This document shows, one piece after another, positions 22,626 to 30,871 of a DNA stretch of 34,464 nucleotides. A program made the translations under genes and the position numbers. The stretch spans positions 1 through 34,464 of the forward strand of contig JACNKI010000106.1 of assembly GCA_014382125.1 (NCBI GenBank), given 5' to 3'. The notes under the pieces are model-generated. The model did no database searches, was not told the origin of the DNA, and worked only from the letters and a program-made list of their open reading frames with translations. Within the stretch, counting starts at the first letter, position 1. Each line of letters opens with the position of its first letter. The DNA comes from Bacteroidota bacterium (lineage in GTDB: Bacteria; Bacteroidota; Bacteroidia; Bacteroidales; FEN-979).

Positions 22626-23861
22626 ATGCTTAATCACGAATTCGACATCGCTATCGTTGGAGCGGGACCAGCAGGAGCCACTCTGGCACTAAGCCTGGCG
22701 CCAACCGGCCGGAGGATTGCTATTGTTGACAAACAATTATTTCCCAGGGAGATGATCTGTGGTGATGCCCTTAGTGGCCAGGTTAACAATGTCCTGAAAC
22801 GGATGCCTGATGGAATTTACCAGGACTTCCTCGACCAGGTAGTGAAAACCCCTTCCTGGGGAGTTCGCTTTTTCTCTCCCGGGAACGATCCGTTAGAGCT
22901 TCCTTTTTTGGTCCCCACAACAAAAGATCAAGAGCCCCCAGGATATATCTGCCCTCGTGTCGATTTTGACAACTTCCTTTTTCAACGGTTGAAGAACTAT
23001 TCGAATATTGAACGTTTCGAAGGGAGAACAGTGAAGGAGATAAAGACCGAATCCGATCATGTACTTATTACCACAGACACTCAGACAATACAAGCTGAGT
23101 TGGTAGTTGGTGCGGATGGGCTTAACTCCAGCGTCAGGCAAAGTGTGAGTGAGCGCCAACTGGATAAGGGATACTATTGCATGGCGATTCGGGCCTATTT
23201 TGAGGGGGTAACAGATTTTCATCCGGAGAATTTCATTGAGCTGGTCTTTCTAAAGGAGCTGTTGCCTGCATATTTCTGGATCTTCCCCGAGGTGAATGGA
23301 CGAGCCAACGCAGGACTTGGAATCCCTTACGCAGACATGATCAAGAAACGACTCTCGCTAAAACAAACCATGGAGCAGCTCATTCAGGAACATCCTCTGA
23401 TCGCTCCCCGATTCCGGAACGCCACCATGGTGACCAAACCGAAAGCCCGCGGATTGGCTCTTCATCGAAACCTGAAACAGCTCTCCGGGGATCGTTATCT
23501 CCTGTTAGGGGATGCCGCCCTATTGGTGGATCCTTTTACCGGCGAAGGCGTTGGTAATGCTATGGCAAGTGCAGAATCTGCGACGGCAGTCATCAAAGAT
23601 TGTTTCAACTCAGGCGAATTTTCCTCCACCCGGCTCCATGCATACGATAAGCGCATTGAACGAAGAATGGGAATGGAGCACTCTACAAGCGCCTCTCTGC
23701 TACGATTTGCACATTTTCCAAAATTGTTCGACCTGGTTGTTCGAAAAGCGAACAAAAACAAACCGTTTAAAGAGCTGCTCGCTTCGGCCTTTACCAATGA
23801 TGATGTCCGGAAAAAGCTGGCTAATCCGCTGTTTTACGCCAGACTGGTTATTGGAATTTAA
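22626..23861 (+). CDS. FAD-dependent oxidoreductase, geranylgeranyl-reductase family
   Basis: I choose the ATG at 22626 over 22602 because the -7 element lies between them and because the FAD motif then starts at the usual distance from the N-terminus. In the 411-residue product, FDIAIVGAGPAGATLAL (6-22) binds the FAD ADP moiety. VVGADGLNSSVRQ is the DG motif, and LLLGDAALLVDPFTGEGVGNAM is the GD motif. The REMICGDALSG segment (41-51) resembles the Cys-containing substrate region of geranylgeranyl reductases, which saturate isoprenoid double bonds in archaeal lipids, chlorophyll and menaquinone. Reduction of an isoprenoid such as a menaquinone side chain is a reasonable guess. It could equally be a halogenase or monooxygenase relative. 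It overlaps the convergent next gene by four bases. Confidence 0.85.
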   Translation: MLNHEFDIAIVGAGPAGATLALSLAPTGRRIAIVDKQLFPREMICGDALSGQVNNVLKRMPDGIYQDFLDQVVKTPSWGVRFFSPGNDPLELPFLVPTTKDQEPPGYICPRVDFDNFLFQRLKNYSNIERFEGRTVKEIKTESDHVLITTDTQTIQAELVVGADGLNSSVRQSVSERQLDKGYYCMAIRAYFEGVTDFHPENFIELVFLKELLPAYFWIFPEVNGRANAGLGIPYADMIKKRLSLKQTMEQLIQEHPLIAPRFRNATMVTKPKARGLALHRNLKQLSGDRYLLLGDAALLVDPFTGEGVGNAMASAESATAVIKDCFNSGEFSSTRLHAYDKRIERRMGMEHSTSASLLRFAHFPKLFDLVVRKANKNKPFKELLASAFTNDDVRKKLANPLFYARLVIGI

Positions 23862-24988
23862 AACCCTTTCCCGAGAATGTGAATGGCACCACGGAAAACT
23901 TCATCTTCATATTGCCCCTGGCATTTCAGGATATAAAAATAGACTCCATCAGGAAGGTTTCTGCCATCCCAGTCACCACTTTTGTAGTTGATCTGTGAGT
24001 AAACTTTCTTCCCCCATCTGTCGAATATTACGATCTCGTTTCCGAGATAGGCTTCCCGGAAATCGACATCTGCATTCCCTACTATCTGGATCATAAACTG
24101 ATCATTCTTCCCATCCCCGTTTGGAGTGAAAGCATATGGAATCTTCAGTTCCGCTACTTTAACCGAAATATCATGAATAACCGTTGTATCACATCCATTC
24201 AGGTCTGTAACGTTAAGCAGAATGGCGTAATCTCCGGTTTTAGCATAGGTATGCATGACCGGATTGACATCAGGAACGGTATATTCATCATCGAAATCCC
24301 ACTCCCAATTGACAATGGAATCCCGGTATTCCAGAGGGAATTCCACAGTCACATTCGGGTTTGTCAGGTAAAACGTATCCTGAGGTGAATAGTAATCGGT
24401 CAGGTAAGAGATGAAAGAGATGTGAGGAGATTTTAAGACGTCGACATAATATGTGCTATCGATCCTGCAGGCATCGGAATCGTATACCTTCAGGGTGTAT
24501 TCGCCCATGCAGAGGCCAAATACAATCGTATCCTGAGAGTAACCTCCACCCCACACATAATCATAAGGGGGAGTCCCACCTGAGATAAGGGTTTTGAATT
24601 GCCCTTTACAATCACCCCTGCATCCTAGTTCATTATAACGGTATAAGGTGTCGAACTTCATGGCAGGGTACATCCGCAAATGAGCGCTGTTACTGGTGTC
24701 TGTATCTATGCCGTTTGATACGACACACCGATAGTAACCAGTATCACTTTCAAGTGCATGAGAAAACGCTAATATCGAATCGGTTGCTTCCGGAATGTTC
24801 TCCTGATCTTTCTGCCACTGATATGTAATTGGACCAATACCGGTAACCATGGTCTTAAAAGCCATCGAATCCCGAAAACAGATCAGCGTATCAGCCGGTG
24901 AGACCTCACAGGTAATCTGGGCATGCGAAAAAACTGGGATCAGGAGCAGTAACAAATAGAAGATTCGTCTCATCCGCAAGTGAATCAT
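23858..24988 (-). CDS. Secreted Ig/PKD-domain protein with gliding-motility/T9SS C-terminal domain
   Basis: The 376-residue protein begins with a signal peptide (MRRIFYLLLLLIPVFSHA, from the second Met at 24973; the first Met at 24988 is equally possible). An Ig-like domain follows (about 25-105, with ITYQWQKDQENIPEATDSIL and DTGYYRCVVSNG). Next come a SprB-like repeat (G-C-R-G-D-C-K-G...GGTPPYDYVWGGGYS) and a PKD domain (NWEWDFDDEYTVPDVNPVMHTYAKTGDYAILLNV). The C-terminus is the CHU_C/type-B sorting domain: AFTPNGDGKNDQFMI, IFDRWGKKVYS, WDGRNLPDGVYFYIL. Such proteins are exported by the type IX system and displayed on the cell surface. No T9SS machinery gene is in the window. Confidence 0.92.
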   Translation of the reverse strand: MIHLRMRRIFYLLLLLIPVFSHAQITCEVSPADTLICFRDSMAFKTMVTGIGPITYQWQKDQENIPEATDSILAFSHALESDTGYYRCVVSNGIDTDTSNSAHLRMYPAMKFDTLYRYNELGCRGDCKGQFKTLISGGTPPYDYVWGGGYSQDTIVFGLCMGEYTLKVYDSDACRIDSTYYVDVLKSPHISFISYLTDYYSPQDTFYLTNPNVTVEFPLEYRDSIVNWEWDFDDEYTVPDVNPVMHTYAKTGDYAILLNVTDLNGCDTTVIHDISVKVAELKIPYAFTPNGDGKNDQFMIQIVGNADVDFREAYLGNEIVIFDRWGKKVYSQINYKSGDWDGRNLPDGVYFYILKCQGQYEDEVFRGAIHILGKGF

Positions 24989-25110
24989 TTGGGGGTGTAA
25001 AAATACGAATAAATCTATAACGATAGATGAGGAAAGATATTTCTCGTTTCATTCTGCTTAATCCGACAAAAAAGCTTATTTTTAGCTCTGAATCTTGAAT
25101 TTTACAATAT

Positions 25111-27702
25111 ATGAATTTCAATAATTTCACAATCAAATCACAGGAAGCTGTTCAGAAAGCCCAGGAGATTGCACAGGCATTTCAGAACCAATCTATTGAG
25201 ACATCGCATCTGCTCAAAGGAATGCTGACCGTGGATGAGAATGTCATCCCCTATTTATTCAAGAAACTGAATGTCAGCATGCCCATTTTCACCAAAGCGC
25301 TTGATAAGCTCATCGAATCTTATCCAAAGGTTTCTGGTGGTGAAGCATTCCTCAGCAAGGAATCCAACCAGGCGTTGCAAAAAGCAGTGGCAATAAGTCA
25401 GGAGATGAAAGACGACTTCGTATCGATTGAGCATATCCTGCTGGGTATTTTATCAGGGAAAGATGCCACTTCACAACTGCTCAAAGATAATGGCATCATT
25501 GAGAAAGACCTGATGACCGCGATCAAGCAACTGCGTCAGGGGAGTACCGTAAAAAGTCAATCGGCAGAAGAGAACTACAACTCCTTGAATCGCTATGCCC
25601 GGAATTTGAATGAAGCCGCCCGCGAAGGAAAGCTCGACCCGGTGATCGGGAGGAATGAAGAGATCCGGCGTGTATTACAGATCCTGAGCCGCAGAACGAA
25701 AAATAACCCGATCCTTATCGGCGAACCTGGAGTAGGTAAGACAGCTATTGCTGAAGGACTTGCTCATCGCATCATTGATGGTGATGTTCCGGAAAACCTG
25801 AAAAGCAAACAGATCTACTCCCTCGACATGGGTGCGTTGATGGCCGGAGCCAAGTATCGCGGCGAGTTTGAAGAACGGTTGAAGAGCGTTGTGAAAGAGG
25901 TGATCAGCGCCGATGGCGAGATCATTCTCTTCATCGATGAGATCCACACCCTTGTTGGAGCCGGAGCTACCGAAGGTGCCATGGATGCTGCTAACATCCT
26001 GAAGCCCGCCCTGGCACGTGGCGAGCTGCGTGCGATCGGAGCAACTACATTGAAAGAGTACCAGAAATACTTCGAAAAAGACAAAGCGCTTGAACGGCGC
26101 TTCCAACCGGTCATGGTTGAAGAGCCTGATACGCTGGATGCCATCAGCATCCTGCGAGGGTTGAAAGAACGATACGAAACACATCATCACGTACGGATCA
26201 AAGACGACGCCATTATTGCCGCCGTTGAACTGTCACAGCGATATATCTCTGACCGGTTCCTGCCCGACAAAGCGATTGACCTGATCGATGAAGCAGCCTC
26301 AAAATTAAGACTGGAGATCAACTCTCTCCCCGAAGAACTGGAGAAGATCGAACGGCTGATCCGACAGCTTGAGATTGAGCGGGAAGCGATTAAACGCGAA
26401 AATGACAAAGGGAAACTGAAGGAGCTTAATAAAGAGATTGCTAACCTCAGTGATGAACGGAATGAGATGAAAGCCAAGTGGCAGGCGGAGAAGGATCTGG
26501 TGGATCAGATCCAGAATCAGAAAAAGGAGATCGAGGAGATGAAGCTGGAAGCAGAGCAAGCAGACAGGAATGGGGAGCTTGGGCTGGTTGCGGAGATACG
26601 GTATGGCAAGATCCCGGAAGCGGAGAAGGCAATTGAAACTTACAAAGAGAAGCTTTCAGAGATCCAGAAAGACTCCCCGATGGTCAATGAAGAGGTGGGG
26701 GCTGAAGAGATCGCAGAGATCGTTTCACGCTGGACTGGCATCCCGGTGACCCGTATGCTCCAGAGTGAACGCGAAAAACTGATGGACCTGGAGACGGAAC
26801 TGCATATGCGGGTGATTGGACAGGATGAAGCCATTATGGCCATCTCTGATGCGATCCGGCGCAGTCGTGCCGGCCTCCAGGATGAACGCCGTCCGATCGG
26901 ATCATTTATTTTTTTGGGAACCACCGGTGTAGGTAAAACAGAACTCGCGAAAGCCCTGGCCGAATTCCTCTTCAACAACGAAAACAATATGGTGCGAATC
27001 GACATGTCGGAATACCAGGAGCGACACACCGTCAGTCGCCTGATCGGTGCTCCTCCGGGCTATGTGGGATACGACGAGAGCGGTCAGTTGACCGAAGCGG
27101 TAAGGCGGAAACCCTATTCTGTGGTCCTGCTTGACGAAATCGAGAAAGCACACCCGGATGTATTCAACATCCTGCTGCAGGTGCTTGACGACGGCCGCCT
27201 GACAGATAATAAAGGCCGCACAGTGGATTTTAAAAATACCATCATCATCATGACCTCCAACATCGGTTCGCATATCATCCAGGAGAACCTGGAGAAAATA
27301 AATGAAAACAACCGGGAGGAGATTCTTAACAAAACCCGTAAAGAGGTCTTCGATCTGTTGAAGAAGAGTATCCGGCCCGAATTCCTGAACCGGATTGATG
27401 AGATCATTATGTTCCAGCCATTGACCAAAGAGGAGATCCAGGATGTGGTGAAACTGCAATTAAACGTGGTGGAAAAGATGCTTGAAAAGAACAACATCAA
27501 ACTCTCTGCCACAGAAAAAGCGATTGAGTATATTGCCAACATCGGATTTGACCCTCAGTATGGCGCCAGACCCATCAAGCGGGTCCTCCAGAAACAGGTT
27601 CTCAATGAACTTTCAAAGATGCTCCTTCAGGATAAGATCAGCCGTGATTCAGAGATCGTAGTCGACGTCAAAGATGGCGAGCTGGTATTTAAAAACAAAT
27701 AG
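25111..27702 (+). CDS. clpB: ATP-dependent disaggregase ClpB
   Basis: The 863-residue Hsp100 protein has a double Clp_N domain (about 1-145), then AAA-1 with Walker [10 protein letters not shown] near 205 and Walker [12 protein letters not shown]. An M-domain coiled coil (about 410-525) distinguishes ClpB from ClpA/ClpC. AAA-2 has GTTGVGKTE near 610, [14 protein letters not shown] and the C-terminal D2-small domain with the [12 protein letters not shown] sensor-2 motif. It rescues aggregated proteins together with DnaK. There is no CIRCE element or obvious heat-shock promoter in the roughly 120-base upstream gap, and no TAnnTTTG either. The next gene starts directly after its stop. Confidence 0.97.
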   Translation: MNFNNFTIKSQEAVQKAQEIAQAFQNQSIETSHLLKGMLTVDENVIPYLFKKLNVSMPIFTKALDKLIESYPKVSGGEAFLSKESNQALQKAVAISQEMKDDFVSIEHILLGILSGKDATSQLLKDNGIIEKDLMTAIKQLRQGSTVKSQSAEENYNSLNRYARNLNEAAREGKLDPVIGRNEEIRRVLQILSRRTKNNPILIGEPGVGKTAIAEGLAHRIIDGDVPENLKSKQIYSLDMGALMAGAKYRGEFEERLKSVVKEVISADGEIILFIDEIHTLVGAGATEGAMDAANILKPALARGELRAIGATTLKEYQKYFEKDKALERRFQPVMVEEPDTLDAISILRGLKERYETHHHVRIKDDAIIAAVELSQRYISDRFLPDKAIDLIDEAASKLRLEINSLPEELEKIERLIRQLEIEREAIKRENDKGKLKELNKEIANLSDERNEMKAKWQAEKDLVDQIQNQKKEIEEMKLEAEQADRNGELGLVAEIRYGKIPEAEKAIETYKEKLSEIQKDSPMVNEEVGAEEIAEIVSRWTGIPVTRMLQSEREKLMDLETELHMRVIGQDEAIMAISDAIRRSRAGLQDERRPIGSFIFLGTTGVGKTELAKALAEFLFNNENNMVRIDMSEYQERHTVSRLIGAPPGYVGYDESGQLTEAVRRKPYSVVLLDEIEKAHPDVFNILLQVLDDGRLTDNKGRTVDFKNTIIIMTSNIGSHIIQENLEKINENNREEILNKTRKEVFDLLKKSIRPEFLNRIDEIIMFQPLTKEEIQDVVKLQLNVVEKMLEKNNIKLSATEKAIEYIANIGFDPQYGARPIKRVLQKQVLNELSKMLLQDKISRDSEIVVDVKDGELVFKNK

Positions 27703-29118
27703 ATGATGGGCCAGCAGCAAACCAATTCCTCTTTCTCCCGCCGTGAAGCCTTGAAGATGATGGGTGTGGCTATCGGAGTCACCTTTTTTCCATTCTCTTC
27801 CTGGGCCACCGACGAACTGGGGTACCCGATCATTCTCCCTGATAACCAGAAATATGTCAGGTTCAACAAACCGATTGCCGCGATCACCTGCGGCGCCGGA
27901 GCCCGTGGCAACGTCTATGGAAACTATGCTGTTGAATATCCGGAACAGTTGAATATAGTAGGAGTTGCTGAACCAATCCCCATCCGCATTGAGCGCTATT
28001 CCACAAAGCACAACATCCCGAATGAGAACCAGTTTGTCACCTGGGAGCATGTTTTTGAAAAACCAAAGTTTGCAGATGCCATCATCATCACTACACCCGA
28101 CGCACTTCACTATGGTCCATGCATGGAAGCGCTTAAGTTGGGTTATGATGTATTGCTCGAAAAACCGATCTCTCCGTCAGAGAAGGAGTGTCGCGACATC
28201 CTGAAGTTAACAAAAGAGACCGGACGTATTGTAGCAGTTTGCCATGTGCTCCGTTATGCGCCATATTTTATCAAACTCAGGGAGTTGATGCAGGAGGGAG
28301 ATATCGGGGAGATCATCAGTATCCAGCATATGGAACCAATTCAGCACATCCATATGAGTCACTCCTATGTTCGTGGAAACTGGCACAATTCAAAAGAGTG
28401 CACCCCCATCATCCTGGCAAAATCATGCCACGATCTGGATATCCTGCGATGGATGATCGGAAAACCTTCGCAGAAAATACAGGCATTCGGTGATTTGACG
28501 TGGTTTACCAACGAGAATGCTCCGGAAGGATGGACCGCCCGCTGCAAGGATGGATGTAAAGTCAGACGAAAATGTCCATATGAGGCAGAAAAGATCTATA
28601 ATGCAAAGAGTGGCTGGACCTATGTTTTTGATTTGCCGGATGACCCAAAAGCATATCCAAAAGCCATTCGTACCGCACTGGAAACAACAAACTATGGGAG
28701 GTGTGTATACGACATGGACAACGACCAATGCGACCACTATATCGCGAACATCCTCTTTCATGACAATGTCACCTCCAGCTTCAGCATGGAGGCATTTACC
28801 CCCTGGGGTGGACGGCGCACTCGCGTTATGGGAAGCATGGGTTTCATTGAAGGTGACATGCGTAAGTTCACCATTTACGACTTCCATAATGGTAATTCAG
28901 AAACCCTGGAAGCGAGCGAACTAAATACAAAGAAATATCGGAATTCCGGTCATGGTGGAGGGGATTGGCGGCTGGTAGCCGACTGGCTCCAGGCAATCTA
29001 TCAACAGGATCCGGGATTGCTTACTTCAACCATTGATCAATCCATCGAAAGCCATATCATGGGATTCATGGCGGAGAAGAGCCGGAAAAACGGTACAGTG
29101 GAACGAATCATGATTTAG
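27703..29118 (+). CDS. Tat-exported Gfo/Idh/MocA-family oxidoreductase
   Basis: The 471-residue protein begins with a twin-arginine signal (FSRREALKMM, then a hydrophobic stretch to about residue 36). Its NAD(P)-binding fold starts at PIAAITCGAGARGNVYG and includes the family signature LLEKPIS (Lys154). The catalytic-domain segment AKSCHDLDILRW follows (239-250). A Cys-rich insert (Cys281, Cys285, Cys291, then CPYEAEKIY) is typical of a Bacteroidota subgroup and may bind metal. Family members oxidise or reduce sugars and inositols, or hydrolyse glycosides by a redox mechanism; the substrate is not readable. It abuts clpB with no gap, probably by chance. A heptamer array begins two bases after its stop codon. 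Confidence 0.88.
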   Translation: MMGQQQTNSSFSRREALKMMGVAIGVTFFPFSSWATDELGYPIILPDNQKYVRFNKPIAAITCGAGARGNVYGNYAVEYPEQLNIVGVAEPIPIRIERYSTKHNIPNENQFVTWEHVFEKPKFADAIIITTPDALHYGPCMEALKLGYDVLLEKPISPSEKECRDILKLTKETGRIVAVCHVLRYAPYFIKLRELMQEGDIGEIISIQHMEPIQHIHMSHSYVRGNWHNSKECTPIILAKSCHDLDILRWMIGKPSQKIQAFGDLTWFTNENAPEGWTARCKDGCKVRRKCPYEAEKIYNAKSGWTYVFDLPDDPKAYPKAIRTALETTNYGRCVYDMDNDQCDHYIANILFHDNVTSSFSMEAFTPWGGRRTRVMGSMGFIEGDMRKFTIYDFHNGNSETLEASELNTKKYRNSGHGGGDWRLVADWLQAIYQQDPGLLTSTIDQSIESHIMGFMAEKSRKNGTVERIMI

Positions 29119-29120
29119 AA

Positions 29121-29155
29121 GATGCCGGATACCGGATATCAGATGCCAGATACCG
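29121..29155. repeat. Tandem heptamer array (5 units, GATGCCG/GATACCG)
   Basis: The units are GATGCCG, GATACCG, GATATCA, GATGCCA and GATACCG, beginning two bases after the TAG of the Gfo/Idh gene. The motif is close to the reverse complement of the GCATCCG units inside the methyltransferase. Confidence 0.85.
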
Positions 29156-29176
29156 GGTAAATATCATCACTCTGTT

Positions 29177-29204
29177 GTGGACTGTTGACCATGGACTGAG
29201 GACT
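29177..29204. repeat. Tandem heptamer array (4 units, rTkGACY type)
   Basis: The units are GTGGACT, GTTGACC, ATGGACT and GAGGACT. The last base is part of the TAA stop of the minus-strand gene that follows. Together with the array at 29121-29155, this fills most of the gap between two converging genes. Confidence 0.75.
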
Positions 29205-29911
29205 TAATCCCTCTTCTCAAATTCCTCTTTCTTCAACAGAATGCCCTCATCGTAATACTCTCTCAACGTCACATTGCCTCTATCGTCGTAATAGGTCCAG
29301 GTGCTGTCCTGATGGCTGTTTTTGTATTGCCCTGTAACCATGACTTTTCCTGTCACAAAGAAGGTCTTTATCGGGCCTTCCCGTTCATTATTTTGATATA
29401 TGCCTACCAGTTTGGGGGCTCCGTCATCATAAAATTGCTTCCAGGGGCCCTCTCTGATGCCCTCTTTCCATGTGATGATCTCAGCTTCAGTCTTTCCGGG
29501 ATAAAAGATCTTCTCTAACCCTTCTTTGATTCCCATTTTGTAAAACTCTTCTGATACCAGCGCCCCGTCATATTCACTAAAAAATTGCCAGAGGCTGTCA
29601 CGCTGCTGATTGATGTATTTCCCTTTGGCCATCATATGTCCGTTCGGAAACCAGGAGGTCGTGTAGGTAACGGTTCCATCGATTGAAAAAATTGAGATGG
29701 TTCTGATTTTGCTGTTCTGATAGTAGTATGTGAATTTCCCAAAGGGGATGCCCTCTTTGAACTGGCCTTCGTATATCCGGAATCCCTCTTTGTCGTGTTT
29801 GCGCCAGAATCCCTGTTTTCTTCCATGAACATCGGTTTGATTAACAGTATCCTGGGAAAAAGAGAAGAGACTGAGTAAAAAAGCGCCAATGACAAGTAAA
29901 TCTCGGAACAT
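29204..29911 (-). CDS. MORN-like/YwqK-type repeat protein, secreted
   Basis: The 235-residue protein has a signal peptide (1 to about 20, ending LFSFSQ). It is followed by repeated units of the form G-x-W/F-x-x-Y/F...G-x-x-x-x-E/K, for example GKFTYYYQNSKIRTI, SLWQFFSEYDGALVSEEFYK, GPWKQFYDDGAPKLVGIYQN and STWTYYDDRGNVTLREYYDEG. These resemble the toxin-antitoxin YwqK/MORN-2 repeats common in Bacteroidota, which form extended beta structures. No enzymatic motif is visible. It diverges from recR with a 48-base gap. Confidence 0.82.
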   Translation of the reverse strand: MFRDLLVIGAFLLSLFSFSQDTVNQTDVHGRKQGFWRKHDKEGFRIYEGQFKEGIPFGKFTYYYQNSKIRTISIFSIDGTVTYTTSWFPNGHMMAKGKYINQQRDSLWQFFSEYDGALVSEEFYKMGIKEGLEKIFYPGKTEAEIITWKEGIREGPWKQFYDDGAPKLVGIYQNNEREGPIKTFFVTGKVMVTGQYKNSHQDSTWTYYDDRGNVTLREYYDEGILLKKEEFEKRD

Positions 29912-29925
29912 ATCTGGTTAATATT

Positions 29926-29933
29926 TACCTTTG
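29926..29933 (+). promoter_or_regulatory. Bacteroidota -7 element for recR
   Basis: TACCTTTG matches TAnnTTTG, about 27 bases before the recR start at 29960. The expected -33 TTTG is absent. Confidence 0.45.
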
Positions 29934-29959
29934 CAAAGTAAAGAAAATCACAACATATT

Positions 29960-30574
29960 TTGTACAACCTACCGTCAAAACTATTTGAGAACGCAGTTAA
30001 CGAGCTATCCAGCCTTCCTGGGATCGGTAAGAAAACCGCCCTGCGCATGGCCCTGCACCTGCTCAGATGTTCTTCGGAAGAGGTAGAATCCTTCGGGAGC
30101 TCTGTAATCAAAATGCGTAATGAGGTGATTTTTTGCTCTCAATGTGGAAATATATCCGATAAAGAGTGTTGTGAGATTTGCTCCAGCCCGAAACGGGATG
30201 CCTCAATTATATGTGTGGTGGAAGATATCCGTGATGTGATGGCCATTGAAAATACCGCACAATACACCGGTGTTTACCATGTCCTGGGAGGCATCATCTC
30301 TCCTATCGAAGGAATTGGCCCTCAAGACCTTAACATCGAGCATCTGATTGTCAGGGCTTCTACTGAGGGGAGTAAGGAGGTCATCCTGGCCCTGCCAACA
30401 ACCATTGAAGGGGATACGACTAACTTTTATCTTTACAAGAAACTGAATCCATTGAATGTGACGATCACTATGATCGCCCGTGGGATCAACGTGGGTGATG
30501 AACTTGAACATACTGATGAGGTTACTCTGGGGAGGTCAATCCTGAATCGGACACCCTATCATGTAGTGAGGTAG
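29960..30574 (+). CDS. recR: Recombination mediator RecR
   Basis: RecR works with RecO (and RecF) to load RecA on gapped DNA. The start is TTG at 29960: there is no in-frame ATG upstream, and the N-terminus [34 protein letters not shown] matches the family from its first residues. The 204-residue protein contains the helix-hairpin-helix LPGIGKKTA, the zinc finger [17 protein letters not shown] (Cys59, 62, 71, 74) and the Toprim domain ([14 protein letters not shown], then [16 protein letters not shown]). The last codons (VVR and stop) are made of an octamer tandem array (30563-30602), so the C-terminus may have been reshaped by repeat insertion. Together with recA and nth it makes the region rich in repair genes. 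Confidence 0.95.
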   Translation: MYNLPSKLFENAVNELSSLPGIGKKTALRMALHLLRCSSEEVESFGSSVIKMRNEVIFCSQCGNISDKECCEICSSPKRDASIICVVEDIRDVMAIENTAQYTGVYHVLGGIISPIEGIGPQDLNIEHLIVRASTEGSKEVILALPTTIEGDTTNFYLYKKLNPLNVTITMIARGINVGDELEHTDEVTLGRSILNRTPYHVVR

Positions 30575-30602
30575 GGAAGTAGTGAGGCAGGGAGGTATTG
30601 AG
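30563..30602. repeat. Tandem octamer array spanning the recR stop codon (5 units)
   Basis: The units are GTAGTGAG, GTAGGGAA, GTAGTGAG, GCAGGGAG and GTATTGAG. The first two units supply the last recR codons and the TAG stop (30572-30574). Confidence 0.85.
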
Positions 30603-30612
30603 CGGGATATAT

Positions 30613-30644
30613 TGCCTTCATGCCTCCATGCCTTCATCCCTCTC
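30613..30644. repeat. Tandem octamer array spanning the stop of the small RHH-like gene (4 units)
   Basis: The units are TGCCTTCA, TGCCTCCA, TGCCTTCA and TCCCTCTC. The TCA in the first unit (30618-30620) is the stop of the minus-strand gene, whose C-terminal ERDEGMEA is encoded by the array. Confidence 0.8.
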
Positions 30645-30866
30645 AAAAAGTTTTAGCTGATTGATCTTCTCGTTATTCATATTCACTTTCAGGTCAGCAT
30701 AATTTTCAAGTAGCGGACGAATGGCTTTCTTGATGATCTTATTCGGGGTGGTTCTTCTGGATTGTGCAAATCGTTCCAACGAACGTTTCTGCCTGGGTGT
30801 AAGCTTGATCGTGATAGACTTGAAACGGATCGGTTTCCGCTTCTTGTTAGTTCTTTTTTGTAGCAT
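30618..30866 (-). CDS. Small basic ribbon-helix-helix-like protein with a clamp-binding-like motif
   Basis: The 82-residue protein has a very basic N-terminus (MLQKRTNKKRKPIRFK), then SITIKLTPRQKRSLERFAQSRR and TTPNKIIKKAIRPLLENYAD. This is the strand-helix-helix layout of MetJ/Arc-type DNA-binding proteins (about residues 17-55). Near the C-terminus it carries QLKLF (70-74), matching the beta-clamp-binding pentapeptide (QLxLF). I cannot name a family. It lies five bases downstream of glmM in the same direction, so the two are probably cotranscribed. Its final residues come from an octamer array. A DNA-binding role is likely; a link to the replication clamp is only suggested by the motif. Confidence 0.75.
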   Translation of the reverse strand: MLQKRTNKKRKPIRFKSITIKLTPRQKRSLERFAQSRRTTPNKIIKKAIRPLLENYADLKVNMNNEKINQLKLFERDEGMEA

Positions 30867-30871
30867 GAATA

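Noticed and set aside
25675-26190. 171-codon minus-strand ORF inside clpB
   Set aside because: It is antisense to the AAA-1 domain; no signal, motif or start support.
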